In this document: positions 58,716 through 64,000 of the stretch, piece by piece | Numbering within the stretch: the first letter of the stretch is position 1 | Layout of the letters: every line of letters begins with the position of its first letter | Origin: Rhabdornis inornatus | Taxonomy: Eukaryota > Chordata > Aves > Passeriformes > Rhabdornithidae | Length of the DNA stretch: 64,000 nucleotides | Reading direction: 5' to 3' | Assembly (NCBI GenBank): GCA_013397075.1 | Contig: VWZS01005932.1 | Span: 198,570-262,569, forward strand | Translations under genes and position numbers: made by a program | Notes under the pieces: generated by a model | The model's input: only the letters and a program-made list of their open reading frames with translations | Databases searched by the model: none | What the model was told of the DNA's origin: nothing

Positions 58716-61560
58716 CACTCTGGATGTGGCTGGGCAGGAGTGTGCCCTGCCTGTGGGACCCTGCACCCCTCTCCCCTTTTCTCCCCTTCCAAGCCCACCT
58801 GGGTGTCCTGGCCCTGTCAGAGCCTGGTGTTTTTGTTGTTCAAAATGCACTCGAGGAGCCTGTGCAGCTCCCTCTGTTCTGGGCTGAAACTGCTGCACAG
58901 CAATTTCTTTTTCCATTTCATCTCTGGCAGAGCCCTTCAGCTTTGCTCCCTTCCTCTTCCACCCTCCTCTTCTCCTGCTGAGCTCCTCCCTGTCCCAGTC
59001 TCCTTCTCTGGTGTCCCCTTCTGCTCCCAGCTCCTACTTAACCCTCGTTTTTTCTGTCCTCTCTCTCCTTCAATGCTCAAACCCAGAAGACAGATCACAA
59101 ACCACAAGCTCTGCTATTCATCTAACAGCTCCTAAACCACTTTCTCAGTGTGATAAATGTGCTAATCCTGTGGAGAGGATCCCCTAGGATGCAAACCCTG
59201 CTGGGGTCTGTGACAATCCCATGGCATCAACCACAGGGTCAGACATGCAAGGGGGGTTGCAGCTGCCTTGCCCTGCGTGTGGGCACCACAATCAGCTCCC
59301 CTTAGGAATTCAGACCTGCACAAAGCCCACCAAACACTCCTGTGTGCTTCCAGTGCCCCACCAGCTCTCTTGGCAGCGAGGAATTTGCTTTAATTCTGTG
59401 ACTTTTATAAAGCCTGACTCAAATCCCAGGGATTTCAGGCAGTGCTGACACCCAGAGCCCTGGGATCAGGTGCTGGGGACAGATGGGTGGGCACATCAAC
59501 CCAACATTTTAGAGCAGAGCTAACTAGGAACAGTTCATTCCATTAAGAAAAAAGGAAAAAAAAATCATTCTTAATTAGGACAGAAACCTCCAGATAGGCT
59601 TTTTTAAAGAAAATGCCTAAAAATACAATTTTTGCTTTGATTTGAAAACTATTTTTTGCTCTTCAGACTGTAAGATAAAACACATTTGAATTGATGATGC
59701 ATTTCACAGCAAAAATACATCCCTTTTCATCTTGAAAATGCTGAAATGAGTTGTTACAAAATTTTCAACATTTACCCCCTTTCTTAAAAAACAAATTTTT
59801 TAATTTAGATGAAATGTCTTCTTTTTTTTTTTTTCCTAATGGGAAACTCTTGATTACATTTTTACACAACAGCTCTAATTAGAATTAACAATTACAGCTG
59901 ATTCTTGGTGGGGTAATAAACAGCTGGACTGTGCAGCCTTCTCCACTCTGGGACTTCCAAACAAGCCCCAGCCCTGGCAGTTTAACCTTCTGCAACATTT
60001 TAGCCTTGTCTAGTCACTGGAATTTATTTTTCTTTCTTTTTTCCCTACCCTTTCTCCTCTGAGGGTTAGTTTTTACCAGTGCAGCATCTCTAACAGTCAG
60101 GGAACTTCACAGTGAGTTGAGATCACATTGATTTCTTGAGGAAGAAGCTGCATACTAATTTTTTCCTATTTTTCTCCCTTGAGGAAAGCAGGTAACAGCT
60201 CCAGGAAGGGTTTGTAGATATTCTGTTCACCTGCTGGCTGACAGGGAAGTCTGAGGTCTGTGGGACCATCATGGACACGAGGAGACTTTGGCTGGTCTGG
60301 TGCAATGCTGGAATTGCTGGGAAAGCACGTGGGATTAAAGCAGAACAGGTCAAGCCTGAGAGAAGCATCAGGTGAGGATGTGGGGATGGATCAGTCCATG
60401 CTATGCTGCCAGAGCTTCCCTCTGCCTCCAGGATGATCCTCACAATCCCCCCAGCTCTTGGGGCAAGGGAAGGAACAGTGAAGCAGTGTGGATGGAGAGG
60501 AAGGGATTGTGGTGGAGGGGAAGGGAAGATGTCAGTCTGCTCTTAAACCCCCAAACCCTCTGTTCCAGGCACCCAGGCAGGTTTGTCCAACCTTTGCAGG
60601 CAACCTCCAGAGAGCCAAGAGGCTCTGGGGTGTCCCCCTTCATGAAACCAGTGTCCCCAGTGCCACTGTGACTCCTGGGCTGCCGTGTCCAGTGCTTTCC
60701 ATCGCTGCTTATCCCTGTGCTGGCTCCATGCTGTTAAGGGCTGATCTTCTCTCCCTGGAAACAAGCCCATGGCTTCAGCCTGTCCCACCTTGCCCCTCCC
60801 ACTCCCCTGCCACACAGTTATTACCTTCCTGTACAAACCTGAGATAGTATTAAATGAGAGGGAGGTTTTCATATACAAATGTCCCTGTGATTAATGGATT
60901 AAGAGATTGTGTGCAAATTAAAGCCTTTCTCCATACTTCACACATCCAGCTTTTCAGCTGTTGCTCTTTCCCTTCTAGTCCTTTACAGAAGTCCCTGTGG
61001 GCCTTGCTTGCCCCATCCCTTCTGCTGCAGTTTTCTCCCCACAGTGACCCAGGGATGTGGCTGGCACTCATTTTCCCCAAAGCCTTCACCTCACTGAGTC
61101 CTGGGCAGACCCTGCAGGCCCAGCTTGATTCATATCCAGGAGAGACACCTCTGTGGTGGTGGCATCCTTCCAGAGGGAAAAGGGCAACTGAACCCTCTGG
61201 GTGGCTCTGCCTTGCTGTGTTAAACAGCATCCATGGCTTTTCTCTGGGTATTCCCCCAGCTAAAACTACTTGCAGGTACTTTTAGTATGAAAAAATCACT
61301 AAAAACAGAGAGTTATCTTTTGAGGGGCAGCACTGTGAGGCTTCACAGTAATGGCATCTTGTGACTTAATTTTGCTTTTTTAAATGTCCAATTATATCTC
61401 TGGGAGTGTTTAGTACCAGCCAGGTAATTTCATTTGTGACCAAATTTGGGACATGTTGCCACGGCTGAGCTACTGGAGAAGCCAAACAGCCTTGAGGAGA
61501 GGAGCCTGGTGGCTTCCAGATGAGCATGTGGAAATGCTGGGCACAAACCCACACAGCTTT
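58716..61560. other. Intergenic sequence, nothing recognised
   Basis: AT-rich and moderate stretches with no supported gene, RNA or clear repeat. Confidence 0.4.
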
Positions 61561-61562
61561 TC

Positions 61563-62069
61563 CTGAAGAAAATCTGAATTCCTTAATGGAAGGGATTTAA
61601 CCAGGAGGGAACAATTCCATGAGGAAAATCTGAATTCCTTAACGGAAGGGATTTAACTAGGAGGGAACAATTCTATGAGGAAAATCTGAATTCCTTAAAG
61701 GAAGGGGTTTAACCAGGAGGAATCAATTCCATGAGGAAAACCTGAATCCTTAAAGGAAGGGGTTTAATCAGGAGGAATCAATTCCATGAGGAAAACCTGA
61801 ATCCTTAAAGGAAGGGGTTTAACCAGGAGAGAATAATTCTATGAGGAAAATCCGAATTCCTTAAAGGAAGGGGTTTAACCAGGAAGGATCAGTTCTATGA
61901 GGAAGATCTGAGTTCCTTAAAGGAAGGGGTTTAACCAGGAGGGATCAATTCCATGGAGAAGATCTGAATTCCTTAAAGGAAGGGGTTTAACCAGGAGGGA
62001 TCAATTCCATGGAGAAGATCTGAATTCCTTAAAGGAAGGGGTTTAACCAGGAGGGATCAATTCCATGGA
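61563..62069. repeat. 56-bp minisatellite, nine copies
   Basis: The word ctgaattccttaa recurs with its first base at 61574, 61630, 61686, 61742, 61797, 61852, 61908, 61964 and 62020. The spacing is 56 bases, with two 55-base units where one t is lost (gaatcctt). Each unit continues aaggaaggggtttaaccagg, agggatcaattccatgagg. The last three copies are almost identical. Confidence 0.95.
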
Positions 62070-63735
62070 GTGCAGGGCAGTGATGCTGTGGGACCAGGAC
62101 AGGGGCTCTGTGCTCGTTAACACCCTTGGCACTAACGAAGCCCAGGAGCAGCTGCAAGCAGAGCCAGCTGAAGGATTCCTGCTGCCTCCCACCAATTCAT
62201 CAATTACCTATCTGCTTAGTCCTTTTCTCCATCCTTTTACAATCTAAATAGCACATTTTATAGTCGCTGCTAAGTGATGTGATCAACATCAATTACCTAC
62301 TAAAAGAGAATCAAGTCTTGATTTAAAATTAAGTGCTGCATTTTCCCATGTTCTTTATATGTAGCCAACAGAATAATTGCAGTGACATAAAAACTAATTA
62401 CACAACTCCACAATTAGGCCTCCCTCCTAGTGCTGTGATTGTCTTTAAGTACACTGATGAAAAATTAGTCCCAGTCCCAAATTACTCTCTCACACCCGTC
62501 TTCTCTGATACCTTTGGAAAAAGCCCTCCACCCCATCAGACCAAAGAGAGGAACTCGAGATGCAGAAGGTAATATATGCGGAGAGTATTTTCTTATCTCT
62601 TTGATAGGGTTTCAGATGTGGGATTTGGTTGGGATTGCCCAGGGATGCAGCAGTGCTCCTCTCTGGATGGACTGAGCATCTCAGCGAGGCTTCCCAAACT
62701 GCCTGGAGGCTGCTGTGCCAGCACCCTGAGACAAGCAGGGAGAAAATCCTCTTCCCAGTGCCCCAGCTGACATTTGGCTCCTGGGCTGCAAGCAGAGAGC
62801 CCAGTCCAGCCTGGCTGCCAGCCTTGGGCTTGGTGTGTGGAGCCCAAAAGGAGAAGGAAGAGGCTGGAGTACAGCAGAGCTTTCACCTGTCCAAAGGCCA
62901 GGAGTTAAACCCAGGCAGCAATCATGTAGCTGCCTGAGAAACCATAAACCCCAACAAAAATCATAAGCATCAATAAAGCTCTGGTGCACTCCTGACAGGC
63001 TTTGGGGGATTTGATTCCACATTATGTTTTTGAGATGTTTACAACCAACCTGGAAAGACTGAAAATATTCAATTACTGGCAGGGAGAGCTGAGATTTGCT
63101 TACAGTCAATCTCCTGCCTCCAGGATCTCTGTGGGTGCCAGCAGTGAAACTCAGCATGGGTGAGCAGACCTGTGGGGACAGTGGCCCAGGGACAGGTCCC
63201 CTGATGTCGCTGAGCATCTTTCACTAGATAATTAAGCGTTGCAGGTTTAGTTTTGGGGCTGGCAGGTTGGTTTTGGCTGCTGTGCAGTGGATCCCATGGC
63301 ATGTTCCTCAGCCACAGCCCAGCCCTTGCCAGGGAGGGTTGCACAGCTCGTGGTGTTGATTTTCCATCATTTCTGCAATGCCATCACTCAGTCACAGTCG
63401 GGAGAGGGGTGGGAAATGCTTTGGCATGATTTTAATCAGCAGAGTGCTTTGAGTGAATGAGGTGAGGGGACCAGTGAGCTCCCTGTGCCTTCTCTGACTT
63501 TCTCACCTCCTTTCAGCATCAGCCAGGGGTGCCAAGGCTGAGAATTTACACCCTTGTATTTACCTGAAACCTCACTACCTTCCTCAAAACCTGTGAAAAA
63601 TAAACGGGGTGGTGAAGTAGCCTGTGGCAGGGACAATGTGATGTGTAAGGCCAACATCTCCTGATCATTGTGAATATTCCCTTCTGATCCCCAGCACCCA
63701 TCCAGATATCCCCACCTTGTCCCCAGCCCAGAGCA
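62070..63735. other. Intergenic sequence, nothing recognised
   Basis: No supported coding exon or RNA gene. Confidence 0.4.
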
Positions 63736-63737
63736 CT

Positions 63738-63838
63738 CAGTGCTACCACCAGGGATGGGGATCCAAACCTCCCTGGGCAGTTCCAGTGCCTGACCACCCT
63801 TTCCATGGGGAAATTCCTCCAGAATTTCTCCTAACACG
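63738..63838 (-). mobile_element. CR1 LINE fragment
   Basis: Reads accagggatggggatccaaac, ctccctgggcagttccagtgcc, tgaccaccctttccatgggg, aaattcctcc. This matches an internal CR1 segment in reverse orientation. It overlaps a 133-residue minus-strand open frame, which is therefore not a gene. Confidence 0.75.
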
Positions 63839-64000
63839 ATACAGAGAGGCGCCCTCAGCCAGGCAGTCCCGTCAGTCCCTTCCTGAGGGACAGATCCTGC
63901 AGGGATCCTGCCTGCTGCCCAGGACAGGCCGTTCCTACAGCCAGGGAGGCTCCTGCCTGCCCAGCGCAGCCCAAGGCCAGACCTGGGACACGGCTGAACC

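Noticed and set aside
58425..59135. 236-residue plus-strand open frame
   Set aside because: It lies across the LTR-like segment with its internal duplication. The Phe/Ser/Leu-rich composition reflects pyrimidine-rich DNA.

Overview
This window is animal nuclear DNA, most likely from a bird and probably a songbird. The genes have introns, the promoters lie in CpG islands, and several CR1 LINE tails of avian type are present. The gene order PROB1–MZB1–SLC23A1–PAIP2–MATR3 is the one found in the human 5q31.2 block. The gene names rest on protein motifs I recognise and on that shared order; no database search was possible.

Layout. About 0.15-5.1 kb (+) is PROB1, one long coding exon with a 3' half made of SFG-type 13-residue repeats. 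5.9-6.9 kb (+) is MZB1, four exons, an ER-resident B-cell protein. 7.36-11.6 kb (+) is SLC23A1, fifteen coding exons, the sodium-dependent vitamin C transporter. 12.0-13.9 kb is the gap between convergent 3' ends, holding a 53-bp minisatellite and a CR1 tail. 14.0-22.3 kb (-) is PAIP2, three coding exons plus a probable 5'UTR exon in a CpG island. 22.3-25 kb is spacer and MATR3 3'UTR. 25.7-42.4 kb (-) holds the fourteen MATR3 coding exons, with a probable promoter CpG island at about 49.6-50.1 kb. 50.1-64 kb has no protein-coding exon I can support. It holds CR1 fragments, minisatellites, an LTR-like segment and a second GC-rich segment at 53.7-54.2 kb.

The genes are unrelated neighbours, not a pathway. 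MZB1 is an ER co-chaperone for immunoglobulin, SLC23A1 an epithelial ascorbate transporter, PAIP2 a repressor of poly(A)-binding protein, and MATR3 a nuclear RNA-binding matrix protein.

Two places are mis-assembled. In PROB1 and in SLC23A1, single N characters join overlapping contigs in the wrong order, giving false tandem duplications and false frame breaks. Both genes read through cleanly when the contigs are put in the order given in the findings. I see no sign of an undescribed defence or mobile system. The points most worth a second look are the avian PROB1 FG-type repeat domain, the triple ZNF143-type array at the PAIP2 promoter, the paired TCTCGCGAGA elements at the MATR3 promoter, the GC-AG intron in PAIP2, and a structured segment upstream of MATR3 where mammals carry a snoRNA host gene.
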